Shown: positions 26,060-34,746 of the stretch, one piece after another
How positions within the stretch are numbered: the first letter of the stretch is position 1
How the letters are laid out: every line of letters starts with the position of its first letter
Assembly (NCBI GenBank): GCA_047639315.1
Contig: JBLINQ010000007.1
Location: forward strand, 1-64,000
From: S139-23 sp047639315
GTDB lineage: Bacteria; Planctomycetota; GCA-002687715; DRQF01
Reading direction: 5' to 3'
Length of the DNA: 64,000 nucleotides
Program-made: the position numbers and the translations under genes
The notes under the pieces: model-generated
What the model saw: only the letters and a program-made list of their open reading frames with translations
Told to the model about the DNA's origin: nothing
The model's database searches: none

Positions 26060-26932
26060 TCAGCCCTTCAGAGCGATTCGCATCGTACTGCCAAGATCTG
26101 CAGGGCTGGCGGCAACAGGAATTCCTGCGGCTTCCATAGCTGTGATCTTGTCACTGGCTTTTCCTGATCCACCAGAAATGATGGCGCCAGCATGGCCCAT
26201 ACGTTTTCCTGGAGGTGCAGTCTGACCGGCGATGAAACCAGCAACTGGTTTCTTCATGTTGGCCTTGATCCAAGCTGCCGCTTCTTCTTCAGCAGTTCCG
26301 CCGATCTCACCAATCATGATGACACCTTCGGTCTCATCGTCTTGGTTAAAGAGGTCGAGAATGTCGATGAAATTCGTGCCGTTGAGAGGATCACCACCGA
26401 TGCCAACGCAAGTTGACTGGCCATAACCCAATTCGCTCAATTGCCACACAGCTTCGTAGGTCAGAGTGCCACTTCGGCTCAAGACGCCGATGCTTCCAGG
26501 CTTGTGAATGTAACCAGGCATGATGCCGATCTTGCACTCACCAGGAGTAATCACACCCGGACAGTTCGGGCCGACCAAACGCATCGATGATGTTTTCAGT
26601 GCCTTCTTAACCTTAGCCATGTCCATCACTGGAATGCCCTCGGTAATAGCAATGCCAAGACGCATACCAGCGTCGGCAGCTTCAAGAATAGCCTCACCGG
26701 CAAAGGGTGGCGGCACATAGATAACAGTGGCATCTGCCCCTGTTTGCGCGATCGCTTCTTTGACTGTGTCGAAAACTGGAACGCCGCAGCAAGTCGTGCC
26801 ACCCTTACCTGGGGTCACGCCGCCCACGAGCTGAGTTCCGTACTCGATCATCTGCTCAGTGTGAAACTTACCGGTTGATCCGGTGATTCCCTGAACGATG
26901 ACCTTCGTGTCCTTGTTAATCAGAATACTCAT
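26060..26932 (-). CDS. sucD: Succinyl-CoA ligase (ADP/GDP-forming) alpha subunit
   Basis: TCA-cycle enzyme subunit that carries the phospho-histidine. The start MSILINKDTKVIVQGITGSTGKFHTEQM, the CoA-binding GGVTPGKGG, and PNCPGVITPGECKIGIMPGYIHKPG are characteristic. The active-site His is in RMGHAGAIISGGSGKASDK. Length, 290 residues, is normal. It follows sucC after 14 nt and the pair is closed by the 17-bp hairpin at 25994-26030. Confidence 0.97.
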   Translation of the reverse strand: MSILINKDTKVIVQGITGSTGKFHTEQMIEYGTQLVGGVTPGKGGTTCCGVPVFDTVKEAIAQTGADATVIYVPPPFAGEAILEAADAGMRLGIAITEGIPVMDMAKVKKALKTSSMRLVGPNCPGVITPGECKIGIMPGYIHKPGSIGVLSRSGTLTYEAVWQLSELGYGQSTCVGIGGDPLNGTNFIDILDLFNQDDETEGVIMIGEIGGTAEEEAAAWIKANMKKPVAGFIAGQTAPPGKRMGHAGAIISGGSGKASDKITAMEAAGIPVAASPADLGSTMRIALKG

Positions 26933-26946
26933 ATGATTTTGTCCGT

Positions 26947-28107
26947 TCAGGAAACCGCTTTGACAATTTTCTCGGCCGCATCGGCCATATCCGTTGCAGT
27001 CATGATCGGAAGACCAGACTCTTCAAGAATCTTGCGTCCTTGCTCGACCTCAGTACCTTCGAGGCGAACAACGAGTGGCACATGAAGGTTCACTTCCTTC
27101 ACAGCCTGGCAGATGCCATCAGCAAGAGTCGTGCAACGAAGGATGCCGCCAAAGATGTTGACCAAGATGCCCTTCACTTTGTCATCCGCGAGGATAAGTT
27201 TGAAGGCGTGAGCGACCTGGTCAGCATTGGCGCCGCCGCCAACGTCGAGGAAGTTCGCCGGCGTGCCACCGTGATGTTGAATGATGTCCATCGTTCCCAT
27301 CGCCAAACCAGCACCATTGACTAAGCAGCCAATGTTTCCGTCGAGGTTGATGTACGACAAACCAGATTCGGCAGCCTCAACCTCAGCTGGATCTTCTTCA
27401 GCCAGATCACGCAGCTCGACGATTTCAGGATGCCGATACAAGGCATTCGAGTCGAAGTTCATCTTGGCGTCCAATGCCAAGAGATCGCCGTCTTGGGTCA
27501 CAACCAAAGGGTTGATTTCTGCAAGCGAGCAATCGTACTTGAGGAACGTACGAGCCAAACCTTGCAGGAAGCTAATAGCTTTACGGTGCAAAGCGGCTGG
27601 GACGCCGATGGCCTTCGCTAGACGAAGGGCTTGGTAAGAGCGAAGTCCTGCTTCAGGGTCGATTGGCTCTTTGAGAATCTTCTCAGGTGTATTGGCTGCG
27701 ACAACTTCGATGTCCATGCCACCTTCAGATGATGCCATCATGACCGGCATGCCGTATTCCCGATCCATCGCGATGCCGATATAAAGTTCATCGGCGATGG
27801 CGCTACCTTCCTCGACCAACAAGGTCGTGACAGGTTGGCCTTCTGGACCGGTTTGGTGGGTAATCAAGTTTGACGACATGATCATTTCGGCTGCGGCAAA
27901 TGCCTCTTCAGCGCTCTTGACCAGTTTGACACCGCCACCCTTGCCGCGTCCACCAGCGTGGATTTGGGCTTTGACGACGCTGACAGGTTTTCCAAGACGA
28001 ACAAATGCGTCTCGAGCTTCTTCTGCCGACGTGCAGACAATGCCCTGGGAAGTGGCGACGCCGTTATCACGGAGAATCGCCTTTGCTTGGTACTCGTGAA
28101 TATTCAT
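26947..28107 (-). CDS. sucC: Succinyl-CoA ligase beta subunit
   Basis: Nucleotide-binding subunit of the enzyme that makes ATP or GTP from succinyl-CoA. MNIHEYQAKAILRDNGV is the standard start. ATP-grasp motifs include VKAQIHAGGRGKGGGVKL and the metal-binding NPLVVTQDGDLLALDAKMNFD, and GNIGCLVNGAGLAMGTMDII is the conserved ligase block. Length, 386 residues, is normal. It is first in sucCD. Confidence 0.97.
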   Translation of the reverse strand: MNIHEYQAKAILRDNGVATSQGIVCTSAEEARDAFVRLGKPVSVVKAQIHAGGRGKGGGVKLVKSAEEAFAAAEMIMSSNLITHQTGPEGQPVTTLLVEEGSAIADELYIGIAMDREYGMPVMMASSEGGMDIEVVAANTPEKILKEPIDPEAGLRSYQALRLAKAIGVPAALHRKAISFLQGLARTFLKYDCSLAEINPLVVTQDGDLLALDAKMNFDSNALYRHPEIVELRDLAEEDPAEVEAAESGLSYINLDGNIGCLVNGAGLAMGTMDIIQHHGGTPANFLDVGGGANADQVAHAFKLILADDKVKGILVNIFGGILRCTTLADGICQAVKEVNLHVPLVVRLEGTEVEQGRKILEESGLPIMTATDMADAAEKIVKAVS

Positions 28108-28305
28108 GGAGCGGGGCCCCTAATCTCTTGCTATTGGGGAAGTTGTGATGATCAACACAATCGAAGAATGCCAGCCCGAAAGCCAGCAAACTATCGACGT
28201 AGTCTATGAGCCTTCATAGCCTCAGACAATGCGCTGGGTCGGGAGGGGTGAGGAAAGATCTGCGACCCCCTGATTATGTCATCGGACAGCCGCAGGGACC
28301 GAATC

Positions 28306-29856
28306 TTACGACCGGCGCTCAATCTTCCGCTCGCTGCCATGCTTGACATAAAGGCGAGTGAACCGACGTGCCACATCGGCGCTGTCGGTCATGTCTAAAT
28401 TGCCAACTCGATGGACTTTGATGCTGTTGGTGCCCCCGGATGAGACGTTCGAGCCGGTAATGACGATGCTGAGATCGCCGATTTTAGTGCGGCCCCCGTC
28501 CATCAACTCCCGCTCGCCAAAGAAGTAGAGCTCATCCAGATTCTTGGCTTTCTTGAGCCACATCACGTCAATGCCCCAGCACAGTGCCAGTCGATTGAAT
28601 ACGTTTTCTTCGAATGTGGCCCCGACGATCCGAGATCGGGGACGGGCAAAAGAGAGCTTGAAGCAGGTGCGGCCAGAACTAGAGAACGCCAAGAGAGTCC
28701 TGGCATCCAATTCTTCGGCAGCGGTGCATGCCGCATGAACGGTCGCGTCAGCCACATCCCGTCCAACATCCAAGTTCATTTTCTGCATCACACCATGATA
28801 GAGATTGCTGCCTTCAGTGTGCCGAATGATATTAGTCATAGTCTCGATGACGCCAACGGGTTGCTTGCCGACAGCGGTTTCACCCGAGAGCATCACAACA
28901 TCCGTACCGTCGAGAATGGCATTCGCGACATCCGAAGTCTCGGCCCGCGTCGGACGAGGGTTTTCGATCATCGATTCAAGCATCTGAGTGGCTGTGACCA
29001 CAATGCGCCCGCGCTGCCTAGCGGCGGCAATAATGTTCTTTTGGATGATCGGCAATTGCTCACCAGGAAGCTCGACGCCCAGATCGCCCCGCGCCACCAT
29101 GATACCGTGAGAGACCTCAAGAATGTCTTCGAGGTTCTTCAACGCCTCTGGCTTTTCGATTTTCGCGATGATGGCAGCGTTCGAGCCGTGCTTGGCGAGT
29201 TCAGCGCGAAGTTGAGTGATATCTTTCGCTTTGCGGACAAAAGACAAGGCCACATAATCGACACCAAGCTTGGCGCCAAAAATCAGGTCTTCTTTGTCTT
29301 TTTTCGTGAGTGATGGGCTTGAGACATTCACTCCTGGAAGGTTAATGCCCTTCTTACCACGAAGAGGACCACCACAAATGACCTGGCAAACCAGCTCATC
29401 TTCTGTTTTCGATTTGCATCGGAGCTCCAGGAGGCCGTCATCGAGGAGAATCGACTCACCGACTTTCACGTCGCTGACGAGGTTCTTGTAGACCGTGGAA
29501 ATCAGGCCGGGCTCGGTCAGCGCAAATTTGTGACTTACGCGAACGTCGGTCCCAACTTCCAAAAAGACGCTGCCTTTGCCTTTGACCGGCCCCGTGCGAA
29601 TCTTCGGGCCTTGCAGATCCTGCAAGATCGCTATGGGGCGCTTAAGGCGCCGGGCGACTTTGCGAACCCTGGCAACACGAATTGCGTGATCGGCATGAGT
29701 ACCATGGGAGAAATTGAGGCGAAAAGCATTGGCGCCGGCGAGGATCATTTCGGCGACGATTTTGTCATTGTCAGTCGCTGGGCCTAGCGTCGCGAGGATC
29801 CGGGTGCGAGCGAAGATATCAGCGCGCTTCTGTTTTGTTTTTTTGGATGTTGCCAT
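28306..29856 (-). CDS. pyk: Pyruvate kinase
   Basis: Last glycolytic step: phosphoenolpyruvate plus ADP to pyruvate plus ATP. RTRILATLGPATDN and FRLNFSHGTHADH open the barrel. The catalytic block IIAKIEKPEALKNLEDIL and MVARGDLGVELPGEQLP are intact, and VVTATQMLESMIENPRPTRAE is the standard K-loop. The C-terminal domain extends to about 480 and is followed by a short basic end. An extra basic leader of about 15 residues precedes the core. At 516 residues it is slightly long. It lies 46 nt after the zinc-ribbon/HEAT gene and may be co-transcribed with it. Confidence 0.96.
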   Translation of the reverse strand: MATSKKTKQKRADIFARTRILATLGPATDNDKIVAEMILAGANAFRLNFSHGTHADHAIRVARVRKVARRLKRPIAILQDLQGPKIRTGPVKGKGSVFLEVGTDVRVSHKFALTEPGLISTVYKNLVSDVKVGESILLDDGLLELRCKSKTEDELVCQVICGGPLRGKKGINLPGVNVSSPSLTKKDKEDLIFGAKLGVDYVALSFVRKAKDITQLRAELAKHGSNAAIIAKIEKPEALKNLEDILEVSHGIMVARGDLGVELPGEQLPIIQKNIIAAARQRGRIVVTATQMLESMIENPRPTRAETSDVANAILDGTDVVMLSGETAVGKQPVGVIETMTNIIRHTEGSNLYHGVMQKMNLDVGRDVADATVHAACTAAEELDARTLLAFSSSGRTCFKLSFARPRSRIVGATFEENVFNRLALCWGIDVMWLKKAKNLDELYFFGERELMDGGRTKIGDLSIVITGSNVSSGGTNSIKVHRVGNLDMTDSADVARRFTRLYVKHGSERKIERRS

Positions 29857-29902
29857 GGCCGCTACTTTAGCCGCAGACGATGGTTACGTCAAAGGACAGT
29901 CC

Positions 29903-31024
29903 CTATCCTCCATTGAGGATTCTGTCTCGGTTCTTATCCCACCACTTCGTGAGTTCGCGGATCTTGGCCAGGACCTTCGCCGAGTTAGCCGCCGGATCAA
30001 GTGAAATGGACCGTCCCATCAATTTCTCAAGGGCAGCAATAGCTGTTTCTCTCAACACGTAATCATCATTCTTCAGGACCGGAATGATGTGAGGGATCGA
30101 CCACTTGGTGTTCATATCCATGAGGTTCGTCAACGCCGTTGAGCAAACGTACTCTTCTTTATCCTGCAACAACTCAACCATCGCTTCCTCGACTTCACGG
30201 TCGCGGAACTCACCGAGGTCAACCGCCGCTGAGAAGCGCTTCGTGCCTTCTTTGTGTTTGAGCTGAGCCAAGAGCTCTTGGCGTTTCTTGGCTTTGGCCG
30301 GATTGAGAGCTGGGGCGTCAACGGTGCTAATCTTGGTCGCCGTGCCAGTTCCCGCTCCCATGGACCCGCGGCCAGGGTTCTCTTCCAGGGTCTCCAAGCG
30401 CCCGATAATCAAGCTAATGTTCTCTTCCATGTCCTTCGAAGCTTCGATTGCTTTCTCCAGGTCAGGAACAACTTTTTGATGAACAAACTCAGAGGTTTGC
30501 CGTTGTTGCTTCTCTCGCTCGCCCTTGAGCGCATTAAATTCCTTGACTTGGTTTTCTTGCTCGCTGCGAAGTTCGTCGCCGAGACCGTTCAAGCTGACAC
30601 GCATCTTGCTGAATGAGTCGCCGTTGTCTCGGATTCCTTGAAAGGCGCGAGCGAGCTTGCCAGCCCGCCCATCGATAGAAGGACTCTCTTCGAGGTCGCT
30701 TTCGATTCTCTTGAGTCGGTCATCCGAATCTTTCTTCAGATCCATGACCGTCGTTTCGAGTCGGGCAATTTGCCGGGCTGCACTCAGATTCTCTTCGCGA
30801 TTCAGGATGGCATCACCCCAGATGGCCATAACCACAGCACCAATCCCCAGTCCTAGCAAGAGTGAAATGGCAGCTGTTGAATAGCTGACACGCCCCCCAG
30901 GCTTAGCGGCTTTCGGGCGACACTTCTCGTGATAGATTTTGCCGCCTTCGATGGTGATTGTATTGTCTGCGATGTCCTTGAGCGGGATGCTCTCGTGGCA
31001 CTCGTCGCAAAAATAGATCTTCAT
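29903..31024 (-). CDS. Membrane protein with zinc-finger-like head, coiled coil and HEAT-like repeats
   Basis: Unnamed protein of 373 residues. The N-terminus has C-x-x-C (FCDECHE) and, about 28 residues on, H-x-x-C (YHEKC), forming a probable LIM/zinc-ribbon-like site of about 38 residues. A single membrane helix at about 50-70 (TAAISLLLGLGIGAVVMAIWG) follows. Residues 80-215 are strongly charged and coiled-coil-like, with an apparent Gly-rich break near 225. The C-terminal 120 residues have HEAT-like helical repeats (REVEEAMVELLQDKEEYVCSTALTNLMDM and the next unit). With no signal peptide and an N-terminal head, the head would be cytoplasmic and the rest outside. The next lipoprotein gene upstream also has HEAT repeats. 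Confidence 0.8.
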   Translation of the reverse strand: MKIYFCDECHESIPLKDIADNTITIEGGKIYHEKCRPKAAKPGGRVSYSTAAISLLLGLGIGAVVMAIWGDAILNREENLSAARQIARLETTVMDLKKDSDDRLKRIESDLEESPSIDGRAGKLARAFQGIRDNGDSFSKMRVSLNGLGDELRSEQENQVKEFNALKGEREKQQRQTSEFVHQKVVPDLEKAIEASKDMEENISLIIGRLETLEENPGRGSMGAGTGTATKISTVDAPALNPAKAKKRQELLAQLKHKEGTKRFSAAVDLGEFRDREVEEAMVELLQDKEEYVCSTALTNLMDMNTKWSIPHIIPVLKNDDYVLRETAIAALEKLMGRSISLDPAANSAKVLAKIRELTKWWDKNRDRILNGG

Positions 31025-31584
31025 GCTTCGTTACCTATGTCTTCCTTTTCCCATTGAGCATCTTGCAATCAAACAACGCTCGCCGATGGTACGCCCCATT
31101 TAAGAAGACGATCCAAGTGGCCAGAGTACTAGCTCAAAAACACGGATAATGCCGAAGTGTGAGATTTCGCTCATTCTGGTGTGATCCGCTCATTCCACTC
31201 AAACTATAGTGGCTGGAGCGGCTAGGGGAGAAGAGGAAACAGAAAGTAGGGGTGAATGGAGTAAATAGCGCCAAAGTCAACGGCTTATCAGCGTCGCTTC
31301 TCTTGATTCCTGGACTGAATCAGGCACAAAGTCACGATGATGAAAGAAGCGCCCCAGAGGACGCCCATCCAGCTCCAAAACCCCATTGATTCTTCCTAAT
31401 AGAGGGGATTTTCCCCAGAAATCAAGCATCCCGTAGCACTTGGCTCGGGTTCGGCGGCGATTCTACGCTAGATCAACATGAGTGGAAAAGAAAACAGCTC
31501 AATTCCACCACGGGGTTCTGGCGTGCTCTCTTTCGCTTTGGAAAGAGAGCTCAAATTCCTCAATACGAAACAGAATAGCGGGTG
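31025..31584. other. Intergenic region with one probable small gene
   Basis: Apart from the 32-codon frame at 31288-31386 (- strand), I see no coding sequence here. A short hairpin, GGGG with CCCC around AAAAT, lies just upstream of that frame (about 31406-31420). No tRNA or strong terminator is seen. Confidence 0.5.
31288..31386 (-). CDS. Probable 32-residue single-pass membrane peptide
   Basis: Too short for usual gene calling. On the - strand an ATG at 31386 is preceded six nt upstream by AGGAAG and opens a 32-codon frame that starts MGFWSWMGVLWG and has one hydrophobic helix (about residues 3-23), then a basic tail ending EKRR before TGA. The positive-inside tail suggests the N-terminus is outside. 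The layout is typical of very small membrane proteins that attach to larger complexes. The function is unknown. It lies between two envelope protein genes on the same strand. Confidence 0.45.
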   Translation of the reverse strand: MGFWSWMGVLWGASFIIVTLCLIQSRNQEKRR

Positions 31585-32223
31585 CTACTTATCTTTGGGA
31601 CGGTACATGAGCTGCTTCTTTTGCTTGCTCCACCAGTCCTGCCATTTCCCAATCGAAGCTTGGCGCGTCTCCTGGTCAGCCGAGAACTGATAGCCGAAAT
31701 CTTTGCCGATCTCCTGTTTCAAGATCTGGATCGCTTTGAATCGAAAGCGGCGATCCTTGTTGTCCAAGAAATCGACGAGAACCGGAACAGCCGTTGTATC
31801 GCCGTGATTGAGAAGACCAGCAGCCGCCTCGTAGCGGACCACATCTTCTTCATGATTCATGTGGGCCACGAGTGCCGCAGTCGATTCCTCTGTCCGGGTG
31901 AATCCGAGGACATAGAGGAGGTTTGCTTTAGTCCGCAGATCACCTTCAGGCAGATGAGCCGCGACAGCGGGGACTGCCATGTCCTTCTGAGCAATCAGCC
32001 ATTGCAAATTTTGTAACAGGGATGGACCGCGCTCAAAGCCGACCGCTTCCACAGCCGAATCGATCCGCTCTTTGTCAAAGTCAACGGCATCAGTTTCTTC
32101 CAATGAGGCTTCTGCAAAGTCTGCTGGGATGTCTTTTCCGTCCCGCTTGTACGATGTGGTACACGCACCCAAAAAGAATGGAGCCATCAAAACGACTAAA
32201 ACCAGTGTCAAGCGAACATTCAT
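31585..32223 (-). CDS. HEAT-repeat lipoprotein
   Basis: Exported lipoprotein of 212 residues. The signal peptide ends in the lipobox LGAC (LMAPFFLGACTTS), so the mature N-terminal Cys would be lipidated. After a short acidic linker come HEAT-type helical repeats (DLRTKANLLYVLGFTRTEESTAALVAHM; the next units begin EEDVVRYEAAAGLLNH and DKRRFRFKAIQILKQE). Such repeats bind other proteins. GGGGA lies about 7 nt before the ATG. It follows the VWA membrane protein gene after 111 nt on the same strand. I know no named family with this exact layout. Confidence 0.85.
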   Translation of the reverse strand: MNVRLTLVLVVLMAPFFLGACTTSYKRDGKDIPADFAEASLEETDAVDFDKERIDSAVEAVGFERGPSLLQNLQWLIAQKDMAVPAVAAHLPEGDLRTKANLLYVLGFTRTEESTAALVAHMNHEEDVVRYEAAAGLLNHGDTTAVPVLVDFLDNKDRRFRFKAIQILKQEIGKDFGYQFSADQETRQASIGKWQDWWSKQKKQLMYRPKDK

Positions 32224-32334
32224 GAGCTATCCCCAAGTGAATAAATACATGTCATCAAAGGACATGGGACGATCATCCGTCACCCTTTAATCGACTCACT
32301 CAGAGCCAGCCTTGAGGACGCTTTGGGTGAAAAC

Positions 32335-34746
32335 TCACGATTTAGAAGAAATTCTCAGGATCATTTCGGCGGTGAGGAGCAAAAGAGCAAGAGCCAGAAG
32401 AGCCAAATGGGCTGTGGGCTTCTTGCTGGCAGTTTTGGCGATGCTGGTCAAAGCTGCCACGAGATCGGACGTGTTCCCAAGTCTTGGGCTTGGCCCGAGA
32501 TCGGTGGGACGAAGACTGCGAAATGGCAAGCGAGCCAGAACGCTGTCTTTTTTGCTCAAGAGCTGAGCGGAGGTGGAGCGCGGCAGTTCCTTCATCGCGG
32601 CAGACCGAAAGCGTCCAGGACCGACCTGATCCAATTTCAGCACTTCGGACGAGCCAAAACGCAATTGGAGCCCGTCCACTACCCCACTCCACCCGCTTAG
32701 TTCGACGAAAGCAACGCCGTTTTCGACCACGGCTTGCAAGGATCCAAATCGTTGCGATGTGGATGGAGCCAATGACTTCACAAAGCTTAAGAGGGTGCGA
32801 TCTCCAGGGAAGAGTCCAGTATCCTGGGCAACTCCCAGTGCAACGGGCGCCGCGCCCACCAAACCAAGGCCACGCCTAATGGTCGCCAAGGCATGGGCAC
32901 CTTCAGCTCCCTGAACATGCACCTGCGCCTGGGGATCAAGTCTCGTCCGCAGCACTTTCTTGAGCTTGATCTGGCCTGCGTTTTCGTGGCGATATTTGCC
33001 ATCGATCACAGTCAACTTTTCATCAACCGCTTGAAAAAACGGGCGCCGGAGCGCGGCAAAATCGTCGACCTCAACGAGAGCATTTTGTGATTGGACAAGT
33101 TGCATGAGCAAAGGCCGAAGCGTTGACTCGCGGTCGAACCAAAAGAACCGAAAGTCGATCTGGCGCTGATCCATTGCCGACCGCCACTTCGCCACATTAG
33201 CAGGCGTCATGGACTCCGGATCGCGCCCATCCGACAAGAGGATTGCCAAGGATTCTTCGTCTTCTGCGACGGGTGTTTCCGCCAGTGCCTGCATGACCGG
33301 CGAGAGATGTGTACCTCCCGTGGGCCTCACACCCTGTAATTCTTCAGCCAACCTGGCTCGAGCATCCCCTTGGCCACGCTCGTAGGTCGACTTGGTGAAA
33401 TCCGCACCAAAGAGCAGAAGAACGAGGCGATCTCCCTGCTTCATCCGATCAAAGGTGGCATTGACGACGGCTGCGGCACGTTGGAATCGGGCGTTTTTCT
33501 CCATGCTTCCAGATCGATCAATCGCAATGATCAGAACCCGCTTCTTCGTACCTGGCCGGGCCTTCAACGGCGACAGCGAGTCCAACACCGTGTTGTCCCA
33601 GTGTCCTAAACCAAAAGAGCTCCGAGCACCGACGAGCAACAAGCCCGTGCCAAGCTCGACGTTTTTCTGCAACGCTGGCCAGAAGGCCGAATCAACCATG
33701 CCACTCTTCATGCTCACATCATTCACGATGACGACATCCGCAAGATTGAGGGCAGAAGGATCTTTGGTCAGGACAAGGTCTTGCAGGTCCGATGTCTTGA
33801 TCGGTGTCGCTTCGGGCCCTTCAATAATAAGGACGGTGGGCGGTCGCGATGACGCCTGAAGAGGCAGAACATCGTGGTTGTCTTCCGGCCTGGAATCATC
33901 GGCACCGAGCCCTATGAGAACAGCCGTCAATTGGGTCGAGTTGGCTACCAGCGGCCCTGTGCTTAATCTGAACCTCCGATTGACGATGCCGGCCTCAAGT
34001 GAAATCTTGACTGTTTGAGGTGCATCATGCTCGGCCTCCACTTTGAGCTCGATAGTCTTGGCGACTCGAATACGGCCTTTGATCTCAACATCGAATTTGA
34101 GCGGTACTGACGGCCTAAAAACGGGATTGGCTCCCAAGAACTCGACGCTCAGGTTTGAATCTGTGTCGGCCTCAAAAGGAACTTCCTCGCCGGAGAGAAC
34201 TTTCATCCGGGCTTGATCATCTAAGAAAGCGTCGGCGCGAAAAGGCGCAAATCCACCATCACTACGCACCCGCACCTTTGCCGCCTCGGTCGACTTCACA
34301 CGGCTGAGTCCGGTCTTCAGGGCCAGTAACATAGCGGAACGCAATCGAAATGATGGGCTTTCGGGTAGCACACCCGGTCGAAGCTGATCAGGATAATCGC
34401 GACTATTGCCGTCAAAGCAGACAACGGGGGTCGTCCCGGCCGCGACCACAATCAGACGATCCGAATTTTCGATTGGCAGGTGGTGTTTCGCCAGAAGATC
34501 GGCAGCAGATGGTCCCATGCTTTCGGACACATCGACAAGGATGAGCTGGGCGACTTGCTTATCCTGGTCAAATATTCCGGGCGGCGCCCATGGCGAAATC
34601 GCCCAAGCAATCAGTAAAGCCGCCCAGGCAAGTAACACCCACGGCCTTCCCAAGAAGGATCGACGTAGACGTTGAAAAACCAGGAATGCAGAAATCAGAA
34701 CGCAGCTTAGAAAGACGGCCGGAATCAACTCACCGACTCTTCGCAC
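32335..34746 (-). CDS. Membrane protein with von Willebrand A domain
   Basis: Large envelope protein (803 residues). Two N-terminal membrane helices (about 8-25 and 35-52) are followed by a first VWA-like or remnant segment starting LILVDVSESMG, a beta-rich region, and a glutamine-amidotransferase-like stretch near 310-385 (VLIIEGPEATP... VVIVNDVS). A complete VWA domain lies at about 395-560 with an intact metal site: DRSGSMEKN, a Thr in GGTHLSP, and the Asp of LLSDGRD. A third hydrophobic helix sits close to the C-terminus (THLALLALALLLLTAEMIL). The layout resembles Bat-like aerotolerance proteins and related envelope VWA proteins. Its 5' end overlaps the mnmA 3' end by 22 nt. Confidence 0.8.
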   Translation of the reverse strand: MRRVGELIPAVFLSCVLISAFLVFQRLRRSFLGRPWVLLAWAALLIAWAISPWAPPGIFDQDKQVAQLILVDVSESMGPSAADLLAKHHLPIENSDRLIVVAAGTTPVVCFDGNSRDYPDQLRPGVLPESPSFRLRSAMLLALKTGLSRVKSTEAAKVRVRSDGGFAPFRADAFLDDQARMKVLSGEEVPFEADTDSNLSVEFLGANPVFRPSVPLKFDVEIKGRIRVAKTIELKVEAEHDAPQTVKISLEAGIVNRRFRLSTGPLVANSTQLTAVLIGLGADDSRPEDNHDVLPLQASSRPPTVLIIEGPEATPIKTSDLQDLVLTKDPSALNLADVVIVNDVSMKSGMVDSAFWPALQKNVELGTGLLLVGARSSFGLGHWDNTVLDSLSPLKARPGTKKRVLIIAIDRSGSMEKNARFQRAAAVVNATFDRMKQGDRLVLLLFGADFTKSTYERGQGDARARLAEELQGVRPTGGTHLSPVMQALAETPVAEDEESLAILLSDGRDPESMTPANVAKWRSAMDQRQIDFRFFWFDRESTLRPLLMQLVQSQNALVEVDDFAALRRPFFQAVDEKLTVIDGKYRHENAGQIKLKKVLRTRLDPQAQVHVQGAEGAHALATIRRGLGLVGAAPVALGVAQDTGLFPGDRTLLSFVKSLAPSTSQRFGSLQAVVENGVAFVELSGWSGVVDGLQLRFGSSEVLKLDQVGPGRFRSAAMKELPRSTSAQLLSKKDSVLARLPFRSLRPTDLGPSPRLGNTSDLVAALTSIAKTASKKPTAHLALLALALLLLTAEMILRISSKS

